Shown piece by piece: positions 45,598 through 57,555 of a stretch of DNA of 64,000 bases. The notes below the pieces were generated by a model. The model did not search any database, was not told where the DNA came from, and saw only the letters and a program-made list of their open reading frames with translations. The stretch comes from Euptelea pleiosperma (Eukaryota > Streptophyta > Magnoliopsida > Ranunculales > Eupteleaceae), in contig CM068551.1 of NCBI GenBank assembly GCA_035048495.1, forward strand, positions 20,648,248 through 20,712,247, read 5' to 3'. Position 1 is the stretch's first letter. Each line of letters begins with the position of its first letter. The position numbers and the translations under genes were made by a program.

Positions 45598-47100
45598 TCC
45601 TTGTCTATCTACTAGTAGGTGGCCCGTGCCCACAGCACTCTCTGACAAAGTGTTTGCTAAAATTGAGTGTGAGTGGCTTAGATCCACCATCCATTTGGGG
45701 TGATAAGATCTTGGCCATCCTTTGTAAAGCCGATAAGAGGGGGATAAGTGACTTCTCTATTTTGTTATATAGATGTATAGTGGGTGGCCCGTGCCCTCAG
45801 CACTTTCCCAAAATCGGGTGTGAGTGATCGAGATCCATAGTCCATTTGGGGGATAAGATCTCGGCCATCCTTTGTGAAGCTGATAAGAGGGGTATAAGTG
45901 GGGAGACAATTTTCTCTGTTAAATTAATCTAACCGTATAAATTTTATTTTATGTAAGGGTTGATATGGACCGTTGGATATATGAAGCCTACAAGAGGGGG
46001 AGACAACCGTTGTGTTTTGTTATAGACTAGTGGGTGCCCCGTGCCATCGGCACTCTTCAACAAAGAATTTGCCAAACAATTGAGTGGCGGAGATCCACCG
46101 TCCATTTGAGGGAGGATTAGATCTCGCCCCTTCTTTGTTGATGCTTATAAGAGGAGGTATAAGTAAGGAGACAACCAATGTCTTTTGTTATATAGAATAG
46201 TAAATGGCCCATGCCCACAGCACTCTCCGACAAAAGCGTTTGCAAAAATTGGGTGCCTTCGGCACTCAAACAGTATAACTGACAGGGGCGTTACCTTTTT
46301 TTCCATTATAACGGCTGTTATAACGAACTGTAACGCACAGAGGGAGAAATGGGAAAATAATATAAATAACAAAAATTAACAGTGTTTAAATTTAAATTTT
46401 GAATAAATTGAAGTCAAATAAGGCGGATTGAGTAGCTGAAATCTAACCGTCCACATTAGATCGATGGATTTGATCTCAACCACTCTTTATCTAACTGTCC
46501 ACATTTAGATGGATGGATAAGATAAGAGAATACAACTGAGTTGTCTTGATATATGCATGGGTGGCCCGTGCCCGCCGCACTTTCCAACATAGTGTTTGTC
46601 AAAATCGGGTGGGAGTTAATCTCTACCATCGATATGAAGCATAGTGGATCTCAACCACTCATTATTGAAGCCATATAAGATAAGAGGGGTATTAGAAAAC
46701 CATTAAATTTTCATTAAATTCTATTTTTTTTTAATTTTCAATTTTCAAATTTGAATTTCAGCACCACTTTTTTCCGTTAAAATCATTAAAATCTATTTTA
46801 TCCATTTTTTCCCCTGGCTGTTTCAATCTGTTTTAATGGTAACACCCCTCTCGAGGCATAAAAAGTGGGGCTCCTGAGCTTGAACCTTGGGCTATATGTA
46901 AATTCAACCCATTTCATTCCTTATATGTAGGTAAATAGTAGGTGACCCATGCCCATGACACTCATCAACAAAGCGTTTATCAAAATTGGGTGTGAGTGAC
47001 TGAGATTCACCGTCCATTTGGTGTGTTAAGATCTCCACCATCTTTTATTAAGCCGGATAAGAGGGGGAGACAACGGTCCTGTTTTGTTATATGTTAAGAC
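45598..47100 (+). mobile_element. Helitron-like repeat array (composite, forward copy)
   Basis: Six or so related units of roughly 160-350 bp each contain (ACTAGT)GGTGGCCCGTGCCCAC, GCACTCTCCGACAAAG, an AAAATTGGGTGTGAGTG stretch, GATCCACCGTCCATTTG, and GATAAGAGGGGGAGACAACC, and end near TTTTGTTATATAG. Read on the minus strand a unit starts TCTATATAAC and ends with a GTGCC-GTG-GGCAC hairpin about 11 nt before CTAGT, as in Helitron ends. Units at about 46265-46390 and 46700-46870 carry nested GGTTTAAA-family MITE pieces. Confidence 0.5.
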
Positions 47101-47199
47101 AACAGTTGTGACAATTAAATGCCTCTCTACTTTAATAGTATAGAAAAGTAAAACCTTTCCTCATTAAATGCCCCCTTTGTCCAGCATGCCGACGTTGAT

Positions 47200-47500
47200 G
47201 AAGGACAATAGTATAAGCCACATGGCACATTCTTACATATCGTATGGATGTTTATCCCATCCCAAGGTGGCTCTATATACCAAATATTAGCCTGATTAGT
47301 GATTTCAATCCTTTGGATCCAAGTACCCCAAATAATGCTTGAAATCTACAGTTAGAAATCAACCCATAAAAATGTCTCTAATCAAATCCTTAAAACCACT
47401 AATCAGGATGATTTTTTTGTATGTAGGTCCACCTATGGATGGGTCAAATATCGATACAGTCAGTGATCTCTATGGATGTGTAAAATGGTGTTTATCTAGA
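47200..47500. mobile_element. Foldback MITE copy
   Basis: CACATGGCACATTCTTACA and CGTATGGATGTTTATCCCA at the left, inverted GGTCCACCTATGGATGGGTC and CGATACAGTCAGTG at the right. Confidence 0.5.
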
Positions 47501-47682
47501 GATTGTCACACACATCTACATGTAGTTTTAATTCTTTTGAATTCTGCAACCTCGATCACCTTTTTAGCAGTTGAAACGTGAGGGATAAAATTTTTCCACA
47601 CGGGGATGGAAACTCTTTTTCTAATCTTTTGACCGGCTCAGCTGAACCAAGACCAACAATTAATTCTCAAAATAATTTGAAG

Positions 47683-47998
47683 AAAGGTTTAAAAGAGGCC
47701 GCTTAAACAGTATAACGGACTGGGGACGTTACCGTTAAAACGAATTGTAATGGACGGGCAAAAACGAAAAAATGGGAAAATTAGAATTTAACGGAAAAAA
47801 CGGCGCTGAAATTCAAATTTTAAATTTTCAAAAACAAAAATAATGGAATTTAACAGAAATAACGCCTGTTTTTCAGAAAATAACATCATTTAAATGGCGG
47901 TTATTTTCTAAGTGTCAAAAAGGTTCTTAATGTAATGGGCTTGGGGCGTTACGCTTTAACGGTGTGGTTAACTTAAAATGACATTATTTTAAACCATG
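47683..47998. mobile_element. hAT-like GGTTTAAA MITE, best preserved
   Basis: It starts AAAGGTTTAAAAGAGGCCG and ends TTATTTTAAACCATG, with a perfect 8-bp duplication ATTTGAAG (47675-47682, 47999-48006). Subterminal words are TATAACGGACTGGGG at the left and GGGCTTGGGGCGTTACG at the right. Used here as the type copy of the family. Confidence 0.85.
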
Positions 47999-48254
47999 AT
48001 TTGAAGCTTTCCCTCTCTAGATTTAGGATTCCTCGGTAAGCCAAAATTTCATGATCTACCCAACCCAAAGGATGGCCCGTCATCTCAACGGTCTAGATGA
48101 TTTGATGGATGGTTTGAATTTCTTTTTGAAGCCGCCTATCAAGTCAACGGTACAATGTTGATCTTTTTTTATTATTTTGGGGTAGGCCAGCAGAGTGGTT
48201 AGTAGATAGTAAGTTAGTGCATCGGGACGGGATTTGAACCCAAGTCGTAGTAAG

Positions 48255-48432
48255 AAACTTCTATCACACGAAATTGTAAATCACACAATCACAAGCCAAT
48301 GATTTCTCAGCACGTGCAGAAGTGCTTGCAACGTACCAATGTGCTTTTTTGCTTTTTAGGTGTACGTGCCGAGAACTCATTGGCTGTGTTTGTGTGATTT
48401 GCAATCCGATTGTGACAGAAGTTTTACTCTAG
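48255..48432. mobile_element. Palindromic MITE with GAGTAAAACTTC ends
   Basis: Near-complete palindrome: CACACGAAATTGTAAATCACAC at the left and GTGTGATTTGCAATCCGATTGTGAC at the right, with GTACGTGCCGAGAACTCATT as the inner arm. It ends AGAAGTTTTACTC. It is a sister of 58458-58637. Confidence 0.75.
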
Positions 48433-50264
48433 TATCAACACCCAGCAACTTTACCAAGTTCTGAGATAAGGAGATGGTTGGGTAAAATTAAGTTTGAATT
48501 TCTTCTAGATTTAATTTACCGGTTCCTTTTAATTTGGGTTTGAATTTCTTTCAGTCAAGATTAAGTTAATCTTTGCTTTTGTACAATTTGTGGGCCCATT
48601 TTGATGACCCTAATCACCTAAATAATTGTAATTCTTTTTTACCACAAAAAAAAAATGTAATTAGAAAATAATTTATCCTTGTCATATACTCAAAATCTTC
48701 TAATAAAACTGATTTTTTCTCTAAAAACTCACCAACATGGAGTGTGCACGTCATAGAGTATAGAGGTATGAGATACCCTAATGTACGGGTGTCAACGGGT
48801 CGATTCTGGTTCGGTTCCTAAAGTATCCAGAATCAGAACCAATAATGTCGGTTCTCAATGGTTTTGATTCTAAGTAATTCTACTTCTCAAAATGATGAAT
48901 CCAAAATATCAGTTCCGATTCCGGGTAAATCAATTCCAATCTTTATTAACACTAAAGATGCGATGTGGCACACTCTAAGAGAATTATGATAGTACAGATG
49001 TTTAAAACATCCTTAGGTGGACCTGCATGCCAAAAATCAGTCTGATTAGTGTTTTTTAAACATCCCACGGTTGAAAATCAAGCCAGGAGAAAGATGCAAT
49101 TCCAACAATTAGAAACCCTAAATCAGGATGAAAAAACGTCCTGATCAAAAAATTTCACCTCTTTAACTTACCAAAGGCGTCTCTTTTCCTTTTCTTCCCT
49201 TCCAATTTGACAACTAGGAAGAAGAGGACGACGTCCAACGGTCGAGAGTGTGTGCCGTGTTTGCACATGCACCTTACACGTGGCAGCACCTTACACATGA
49301 TATACTCTTAGAGATCCATGACCGTATAGATGTTTCGCCCATCTCTAAGTGGACCTACATATGAAAATTCATCATGATTCGTTATTTCTATCCATTGGTT
49401 AAGAGTCTTTTTTTTTTGTTTGTTTTTAACCCTGGATTTTGAGAATTATTTGGCCAGTAACAAAACGACACCACTAATGCAACATGATAACATAAATGAC
49501 TCTTGAACCATGTGATTGTTACTATTTTAATAATGAGATATGTACGGATAATTAACTATTTTTTATTTTCTTCAAAATCACGTTGACGATAGACCATATT
49601 ATAAGCCACGTGGCACACTTTTAGAGATCACTGACTGTATAGATGTTTTAACATCTCTAGTTGGACCTATGTACCAAAATTCATCATGATTACTAATTTA
49701 TATCAATTGCATTAGAGTCCTTTTCATGGTTAATTTTAAATAGTGGATTTCAAGAATTATGATCTAAAGGTTAGAAATCGTTAATCAACACAAATTTTGT
49801 TAAATATGTCCATCTAGGGATGGGCCAAACATCCATGCAGTTAGTAGCCTCTAATAGTGTGCTACATGCCCCACACTATGGATCCCTCATCAACTTCAAC
49901 GATGGATAGCATCATCTAATCATTTCTATTGCAGAGTTCAGCTCACTTTGAAATATGAAAATATTGAATGACAAAAAACCTCTTATAAATTAAAATATTT
50001 TCAAACACCTGAGAGAGCAATGTTTATCAATTTCACTAACTTAAGGGGCATAGTAGAAATATTATTTTTTAAAATTGCGTACCATGCAGGGGTGGCTGTG
50101 CTTGCAGGGTGACGTGTTTTTTGACACAAAAGACAAGATAGCCCTGGCTAAGTAAATAAATTGAAGAAGAGAAAAGAAACAAATAAGGACGATTTTGGTA
50201 TTATTGAAAAATAGCGTGAGGCACGCAAGAAGGGTCTTAGTGCATTAATTAGTAGAATAGATAT
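48433..50264. other. MITE fragments, no gene seen
   Basis: Contains a truncated GGTTCC-type element (48785-48935) and foldback-core fragments at about 48960-49110, 49290-49420 and 49590-49880 (GTATAGATGTTT, CCAAACATCCATGCAG). No exon. GCGTGAGGCACGC near 50213 is a small hairpin. Confidence 0.45.
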
Positions 50265-50850
50265 AAGTAGATTGAGACTAGTACGTTAATGGAGTCAATT
50301 TTTTCGAGGATTACCCAATCAAACCCCTAGATGTTGACACATCTCCATTCCATTGAACAAAAAAATAACGCGTGCTGTTAGCACTCCTCACTTTTTATTC
50401 TATGCACACATTGCATGTGCTTCTTTGCAGTTTTCTATCAAAAGTTTGGCGTGTCAAAAGGATTAAACCTCGCCAATAGTAAGCTGTCAACGAAGCAGCT
50501 GACTGTCACGGAGTTCCTGGAAGGTGTGTGTGCCGTGTTGGCACACATGTAAGCAGATTGAGACTTAGTACTTTAATTGAGTCAATTTTTTCAAGGATTA
50601 CCAGATCAAACCCCAAGATTTTCACACATCTCCGTTGAATTGAACACGAGGGCTATATTGCGTGAGATAACGCGTGCTGTCAGCACTCCTTACTTTTTAT
50701 TTTCTATGCACATAGTGCATGTGCTTCTTTGCAAGTTTTCTATCAAAAGTTTGGCTTGCTAAAAGGAATTAAACTTCGCCGACAGTAAGCTGTCAACGAA
50801 ACTGCTGACTACGGCGGAGTTATTCGAACGTGCTTTTTGCCACCCAAATG
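50265..50850. repeat. Tandem duplication of about 285 bp
   Basis: 50265-50548 and 50549-50850 are diverged copies: both begin TAAG(T/C)AGATTGAGACT and contain GAGTCAATTTTTTC, ATAACGCGTGCTGT, CATGTGCTTCTTTGCA and GTAAGCTGTCAACGAA. Confidence 0.8.
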
Positions 50851-51101
50851 TTTTTGGCTTTTGTTATAAAAAAAATATGAAAAGAAATCTTTAAAAATAT
50901 CATTGGGCCGGGTACGTGGCAAAAAGCACTTGGATACTTGCCCACGTGCCCCCAATGAAACTTTTTTAGATTTTTTTTATCTAAAAAGCTAAAAAACAAA
51001 CATTGGAGCGGCTAAAAGCACTTTGATAGGTGCCAAGAACTCCGTGCTTGACAGCAGGCTTTCAGCGAAGTTTAAAACATTAAGATGTAAGATCATAAAA
51101 C

Positions 51102-51540
51102 GAGTAAAACTTTGATTAAAAAAAAAAAGACGAGTAAAACTTTGATGACAGGGCACTGTCATCAAGGCCGATGACAAGGCGCAATATAAGCCATGTGGCA
51201 CACTCTTAGAGCTGACTGAATGGATGTTTGGCCAATCACTAGGTAGACCTACAATTCTACAAACAAAAAATCGCCTGATTAGTGATTTCAAACCTTTGGA
51301 TCTTTGTACCTCAAATAATGGTCAATAATGCTCAAATTCCCACAGTTCAAACCAACCCATGAAGATAATTCCAATCCAACGCTTAGAAATTACTAATTGG
51401 GCTGATTTTTGGTTTGTAGGTCCACCTAGGGATTGGCCAAACATCCATATGGTCAAAGTCCTCAAAGAGTGTGACCCGTGGCTCATATTGCGTCTTATCA
51501 TCGGTCTCGATGACCGAGCCCTATCATCCAAGTTTTACTC
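51102..51540. mobile_element. Foldback MITE with GAGTAAAACTTTGAT ends
   Basis: Left end GAGTAAAACTTTGAT (present twice, 51102 and 51134), right end ATCCAAGTTTTACTC. Flanking 9-mers TCATAAAAC and TCATAAGTC agree at 7 of 9, consistent with a Mutator-type duplication. Core: GAATGGATGTTTGGCCAA ... TTGGCCAAACATCCATATGGTC. Confidence 0.75.
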
Positions 51541-51714
51541 TCATAAGTCGGTGGTCAATGTATATTCAACAAAATCAAATATGCGTGAAAAAAGAAGCAT
51601 TTAAGCACCACTCTCTAGAAAATTGGTTAATTAGTGAAAACTCCATCGGACTTCAAAGTAGATCACCCACCTTGATGTTGGACGAACACACAAACAATTA
51701 ATTTTGATAAGCCA

Positions 51715-52793
51715 AGCTAAACATCTATGTAACAAAACAGGACGGTTGTCTCCCCCTCTTATCCGGCTTCATAAAGGGTGGCCGAGATCTTATTACACCA
51801 AATGGACAGTGGATCTCAGCCACTCACACCCAATTTTGACAAACGCTTTGTTGATGAGTGCCGTGGGCACGGGTCACCTACTATTTACCTACATCTAACG
51901 AATGAAATGGGTTGGATTTACATATAGCCCAAGGGTCAGGCTTAGGAGCCTCAATTTTTATGCCTCGAAAGGGGTGTTATCGTAAAACGGCCGTTAAAAC
52001 GGATTGAAACGGCCAGGGGCAAAGATAGAAAAAATGGATTTCAATGAATTTAACGGAAAAAAGTGGTGCTGAAATTCAAATTTTAAAATTTGAAAATTTA
52101 AAATTTAAAAAAAATAGAATTTAACAGAAATTTAATGATTTTCTTATACCCCTCTTATCATATATGACTTCAACAATAAGTGGCTGAGATCCACTATGCT
52201 TCGTATCGATGGCTGAGATTAACTCCCTCCTGATTTTGACAAACACTTTGTCGAAAAGTGCCACGAGCACGGGCCACCCAAGCATATATAAAGACAACTC
52301 AATTGTATTCTCTTATCTTTTCCATCCATCTAATGTGGAAGGTTAGATAAACAGTGATTGAGATCAAATCCATCGATCTAAAGTGAACGGTTAGATTTCA
52401 GCCACTCAATCCACCTCATTTGACTTCAATTTGTTCAAAATTTTAATTTGAACACCGTTATTTTTTGTTATTTTCCCATTTCTCCCTATGTGCCTTACAA
52501 TCCGTTATAACAGCCGTTATAATGGAAAAACAGTAAGGCCTCAGTCCGTTATACCGTTTGAGTGCCGAAGGCACCTAATTTTTGCAAACACTTTTGTCGG
52601 AGAGTACCGTGGGCATGGGCCATTTACTATTCTATATAACAAAACACATTGGTTGTCTCCCTACTTATACCTCCTCTTACAAGCATCAACAAAGAAGGGC
52701 CTAGATCTAATCCTCCCCCAAATGGACGGTGGATCTCCGCCACTCACCTGATTTTGGCAAATTCTTTGTCGAATGGCACGGGGCACCCACTAG
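51715..52793 (-). mobile_element. Helitron-like composite, inverted copy
   Basis: This is the reverse-complement counterpart of about 46026-47100, with the same unit order and the same nested MITE pieces (51966-52130 and 52440-52570). It ends GCACGGGGCACCCACTAGT; the forward copy starts ACTAGTGGGTGCCCCGTGCC at the matching boundary. The last unit (52633-52793) runs TCTATATAAC to CTAGT. Confidence 0.6.
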
Positions 52794-53229
52794 TATAAAA
52801 ATAAGAGAAAGAAAAGGAGATTGAAAAGATCTCGATACAGAAAAAGAGAACAAAAAGGAAACCAAGTACAAAGGAACACAGAAGATCACAATACTACTCC
52901 CGACCTACTAGCGCTCCAACATATTTTCAAACCTAAAAAACCAAATGATTACGAACAGCAGCATCTTCCATACAATTGCCCCTAGATGATGCTTGAATTT
53001 TGGGCCAGCCTCACAGGAGTGCCCCAATGGAATTCGACCAATGAAAGATAAGAAAACAAAATATACAGAAAAGGATTGCGAGGTCTCAAAGGGAGAGAGC
53101 CCGATTTAAAGATCTATAAAGGGGGTCTTATTAATTCAACCGATTTGTTAGGGCCATTGAGAAAATGTTCAGAATTGCAACAATCAACGGTCAAAATTGG
53201 AGCAAATCATGGCCAGGTATTCAAAAATT

Positions 53230-56200
53230 CTAATTCTCAACCACCCCCTCTAATTCTTCCACGAAATCAAAAGCAAGCTTCCTCTCAACTTCCACTAGAG
53301 CCCTCTGCACGGCGTTCTTTACCTCCGCTTCCTCAATCTTCCATAATACATACCAAAAGAAATTAGTCTCAGAAAAAAAAAAAAAAAAGTTACTTTAGTA
53401 AATAAAATTTATAACTTGAAAGAAATGAAATCTTAATTCTAATTAGGGGATAGGTTTTCTCATTTCCGGAGCAACACCCCAAAACTCTTCTCAAGAGTGA
53501 TGGGTTTTCATTACACGTGGCAGCTGAGATTAGGCGGGTCCAAGTGAGTATAAGTTTTGCCATCTCAGCATCTCCTCGTAATACAAGGTTTTGCCCAATA
53601 GCATTCCACCACATGGCAAAAGTGACATTTATTTTTGCCTTGTTTAATTAAAAATAAAAAATTAATTAAGGGAAAAGTAAAATACATGGTATGTATCCAC
53701 AAATCAAGGGAGCTACAATAGAAGAAACCAAAATTATTGGAAATTAGTTAAGCTGAGATCAGGGCCGTCCCGATGCAAGTTGAGGCCTAGGCAAAAACTC
53801 CATATGAGACATTTTTTTATGTTTAATATATTAACTCTCTACAGTAGAAAATTAAAAAATATTCATGATAAACAAAATTATATTTAATTAAAAAATTTAA
53901 CTCTCTATATTAGAAAATCTTATTTAACAACTATTCATGATAATCAAAAGCTACGGAAAAAAATTAGATGCAGAGGAGTTCCGTAGTCCCGTTGCAGTCT
54001 ATGTAGAAGGATCTCGTAGCCCTACTTAGATCATATTTTGGACCTAATGACTGTGTGGATGTTCAGCCCACTATTGGTGGATAAACACACTAAAATTCAG
54101 CTTGATTGATGATTTCTAGCCATTAGATTTACTACTCAAAAAAAAACTTGCTTGAATTCAATGCTTAGAATCAATCCTAAAAAGTACTAAACTCTACGGC
54201 TAGAGATAACTAACCAATCAGGTTAATTGTTGGTTTGTATATCCAACAAGGGGTGGGGTAAGCCTTCTCTCACTTGGGGCCTAAACCAAGGTTTAAAAGG
54301 GGCTGTTATAACGGTATAACAGACTGGGAGTGTTACCGTTTTTTTCATTATAATGGTCGTTATAACGAATTGGAACACTCTGCCAAAAATGGAAAATAAC
54401 GGAAAAACGGAAAATATGGCACTGAAATTCAAATTTTAAAAAACAAAAAAAAAATGAAATATAACTGAAAAATAATGAAAAATAACGGCCTTTTGTCAAA
54501 GTTTTCCAGGAAATAACGGTCGTTATTTCGTTATAATGGAAAAATAACGGAAAATAACAGCCATTATTTTTTGGGCCCTTTATACATAACATAACAGGGG
54601 ATGTCCAAATCCGTTATAGTCGAAATTTCTCGACTTCCAAGTGGGATGCTGTTTGCACAAAAAAAATAAAGGAGTGGGATGCTGTATTTCCAAGATTAGA
54701 TTTCATATATAAATGAACCTTATAAGAAAATAAGTTCTTTTAAGCTATGGACCTAGCAAAAGAAAAATTGGGATAGGTTCCTATTGGATTTCTCCCCTTC
54801 AAAATTGGATGTGAACGTTTCCTCTCATCCAGCTCGAGTAGTTACACCAAATAAAGATAAAGAAAAGGGGTTCTTGCTTTTGAAATTTGTTCTCGAGAAC
54901 CTGGCCCCAAACAAATATCTACTCCTTACCAAATTTATGAATTATTATTTTTATTCGAGGAAAACGCTACAACAACTGCAAAGAGTAAATGTCAAGAAGG
55001 TTTAAAAGAGATCGTTATATTGGTATAACGGTCTGGGGTGTTACCGTTAAAACTTAAAATGGCTGTAACGGACGGGCAAAAACAGAAAAAAAAAAAAAAA
55101 TGAACAAAACAGAAATAACAGGAAAAAATAGCGCTGAAATTCAAAAACGGAAAGAGCGGAAATAATGGCCATTTTTTCACAAGTTTTTCAGAAAACAATG
55201 GCCATTATTTTTGTTTTAACGGCCATTGTTTTCTAAGCGTCAAAATGGTTCTTAATATAACGGGCTTACGGCATTACTGTTATAACGCCGTTAAAACCAT
55301 TAAAACGGCGTTATTTTAAACCATGATTGTCAATATAAACATAGACTAACTACTGAAACACATTCAAATGTTGACAGCCACCCAATCCAGTGAGAGCTTG
55401 AGACGTAGCGTATGAGAAAACGCGTGATGCAAGCTTTGCTTCTTTCCTAATCGTTAATCTTACTTTCCTTTTCAATTTTTGTCTAAAAAATAGACTGGAG
55501 GAGAGAACAAACAGTGTTGCTGTCATCCTGAGGATGCTCCCTGGGACCCAACCGACGGTCCCCTAGGTTCACATCACATGAATCCCAATGATCATTAGAT
55601 GTTCCTTGAAATTTGTGTGGTGGGAATCTCGATGACCATAGCGGCCTGGACCTTGAGATATGACGATAGTACAGTATTGTCCCGGAGACGATGCTAACAC
55701 TTCAAATATTGTGAATAGCTAAAAATAAAAATAAAACAAGAATTATTTTGAATTTAAAAAAAAAAAACCATTTTCCTAGTGCGGATTTTTTGAATACCCA
55801 TAGAAGAAATCTGATTGAGAAACGAAAAAGAGAAAGGATTTAGGATTCGGCGACAAAAATTTAGACTGCTGGAGCAATGAAGGATGAATGTTAAAACTTG
55901 CATACCCACCTGGGTTTCGATCTCCATTAGCGCTGAAAATTCCTGAAGAGAAAACTCTGATTGGATTGTTCTTGCTTTCAATCCCATACTCTTCAAGCAT
56001 CTAAGAACCCCAAGCATAGAATCGATAGCAGAAGACGGGTAGGTTACCCGTAATCTAATTGTAGCTACATTTGCTTTCTCCCCTTCTCTCACTGATAAAT
56101 TCTCCTCAAGCTTGCGGTTTTGCTTCTGCAACTCTTCCTTCAGGACCTGCATCTCTTGCAAATGCAAACTTGCCTTTTGAACAATCGAGTTTTTATCATT

Positions 56201-56670
56201 CTGCAATGAAAAATTACCAAAGGGTTAAAAGATTTAAAATAAACCCATTAAAGATCACAAAATCCTCCCCAGGTAGAGCTCTAAAGTGCATAATTTGCGA
56301 AAAATTCAAAAGCCCCAATTCAAAAACAAAATTTCCGGTGACAGGTCGGATAGTAGACAACCTTGGTTGGAGGAGGCAACATCGAATGAAGAGCGGCAAA
56401 GCTCTGCTTCTGCTTCTCACGCCTTAAACGCTCATTGATCATGTGTCGATAACACCGATCCTTCTCGGGCTCTCTGTATTCATAAATCGTGGTTGGAATT
56501 GCTCTCAAGAACTCGACCATTCTGTTGTTCATGTTCCGGTTGGATACTGCAATTGATCGGAATCCTTGGGTGGGGTTTGTGTATGGAAGAAAAGCGCTTT
56601 GATTCATGGGGCGTGACTCATGCCAGAGAATTTCTCTCTGCAACTCCTCTAGCAAGAACTGATCCACCAT
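53230..56670 (-). CDS. bHLH transcription factor, bHLH92-like, three exons
   Basis: Exons 56362-56670, 55910-56200 and 53230-53337, all junctions GT-AG and phase 0, join to 235 residues. Exon 1 starts MVDQFLLEELQREILWHE and holds the basic region and helix 1 (CYRHMINERLRREKQKQSF, AALHSMLPP). Exon 2 supplies the second helix (KNSIVQKASLHLQEMQ) and a leucine-rich coiled coil, then an ACT-like region (TIRLRVTYPSS, LKSMGLKARTIQSEFS). Exon 3 is IEEAEVKNAVQRALVEVERK to EGVVEN. The basic region has H/E/R in the H-E-R positions for E-box binding (HMINERLRR). The family includes Arabidopsis bHLH92, a stress-responsive nuclear factor. Exon 3 is an inference from its T-rich acceptor and amphipathic helix. 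Intron 2 (2,572 bp) contains two MITEs. Confidence 0.85.
54287..54624. mobile_element. GGTTTAAA MITE in bHLH intron 2 (right end lost)
   Basis: It starts CAAGGTTTAAAAGGGGCTG and carries TATAACGGTATAACAGACTGG. It ends in GGGGATGTCCAAATCCGTTATA without the terminal TTTAAACC. Confidence 0.6.
54996..55325. mobile_element. GGTTTAAA MITE in bHLH intron 2 (complete)
   Basis: GAAGGTTTAAAAGAGATCG to TTATTTTAAACCATG; flanks AATGTCAA and ATTGTCAA match at 7 of 8. Confidence 0.75.
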
Positions 56671-56747
56671 GTTTTTAGTTCTGTTGTTTCTCTTTCTTTC
56701 TCTGTATTCCCAGGAATTTTAAATTTCAGTTCCAACGGTCGTTGTGG

Positions 56748-56754
56748 ATTTATA
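56748..56754 (-). promoter_or_regulatory. TATA box of the bHLH gene
   Basis: The minus strand reads TATAAAT about 78 bp upstream of the ATG at 56670. Confidence 0.5.
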
Positions 56755-56804
56755 AGAAGGATCTAACACTTTGGACTTGTGAGAGACTCATAACGCACAA
56801 TTTA

Positions 56805-56815
56805 CACGTGGTCAA
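56805..56815 (-). promoter_or_regulatory. Overlapping W-box and G-box
   Basis: The minus strand reads TTGACCACGTG: a WRKY site (TTGACC) fused to a G-box (CACGTG), about 140 bp upstream of the bHLH ATG. This fits stress regulation, but no functional evidence is available from sequence. Confidence 0.45.
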
Positions 56816-56822
56816 CTTGTTT

Positions 56823-57070
56823 AGAGCATCTCCAACCGTGCTCTATTTCTCTAAAATAGAGAGCCGTCGGATAAAAACAACCCTCCAACCGTACTCTAAA
56901 TCTGGAGACCCCGGATGGGGTCTTTATTGCTATTGATGTTGATTAATGACAGTTTTAACCTTTTTAAAATGTTATATTAAATTTTATTTTCATTAGTATT
57001 CTTATTGCTTTTGAGAGAAACAGTGATTTAGAGATAAAATAAGATACTGCGGTTGGAATAGACACGGTTA
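56823..57070. mobile_element. Possible MITE upstream of the bHLH gene
   Basis: AGAGCATCTCCAACCGTGC at the left and GCGGTTGGAATAGACACGG at the right form weak inverted ends, of the GAGCATCTCCAAC type common in plants. Boundaries are uncertain. Confidence 0.35.
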
Positions 57071-57200
57071 CCGAAGTGCTGTAAAAGCACTTTATATTAA
57101 AAATTAATTTCTGTGCTCCAAATTGAAGACCTCTAGTGTTCCTCTGAATTTTCTCCCCCTAATCAGAATGTATGTTCTCAGAAGGTTCTAAAAAGTCAAT

Positions 57201-57390
57201 TCATCCCATGGCCGCAGCGCCCCCCCCCCCCCCCCCCCCCCCCGGCTAAAAGTCAAGAGAAAGCTTGCTAAGCGAAGTTGACTATTCTATAGCGTGTACA
57301 GCTGCAGGCACCCCCCCCCCCCCTCCCCCCGGCTAAAAGTCAAGAGAAACCTGAGAAAGCTTGCTGGGCGAAGTTGACTATTCTAGTTGT
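57201..57390. repeat. Tandem duplication with C homopolymers
   Basis: Two copies of a unit: a C-run, then CCGGCTAAAAGTCAAGAGAAA, GAAAGCTTGCT, GCGAAGTTGACTATTCTA. C-runs at about 57213-57243 and 57310-57330. The second copy has an extra CCTGA. Confidence 0.8.
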
Positions 57391-57555
57391 ACCTGCCACA
57401 TGCGAGTGTCTATGCGTTCCCGTTTAACCAGAACCTAATTGGAACCGGAACCAAAACTTTCAGTTCCGGTTCCACATTTTTGGGAACCGACTTAGAAAGA
57501 ACTGAAATCGAACCAATGGGAATTGGAATCGATAAATAAATATATGCGTGGACTC

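Noticed and set aside
48255..48432. Search for a 9-bp duplication around this palindromic MITE
   Set aside because: The flanks CCCAAGTCG and TAGTATCAA do not match, so only 58458-58637 and 51102-51540 were used as evidence for duplication length.
43998..50240. One 6.2-kb Helitron from TCTATACTATATACTAC to a GCGTGAGGCACGC hairpin
   Set aside because: The 5' end looks right, but no CTAG-type end follows the hairpin cleanly and the interior is a patchwork of other elements.
55754..55909. Read-through of bHLH exon 2 as the C-terminus
   Set aside because: It starts at a good GT donor (CAG|GTGGGT) and is low in similarity to the family, whereas 53230-53337 gives an in-phase helix and stop.
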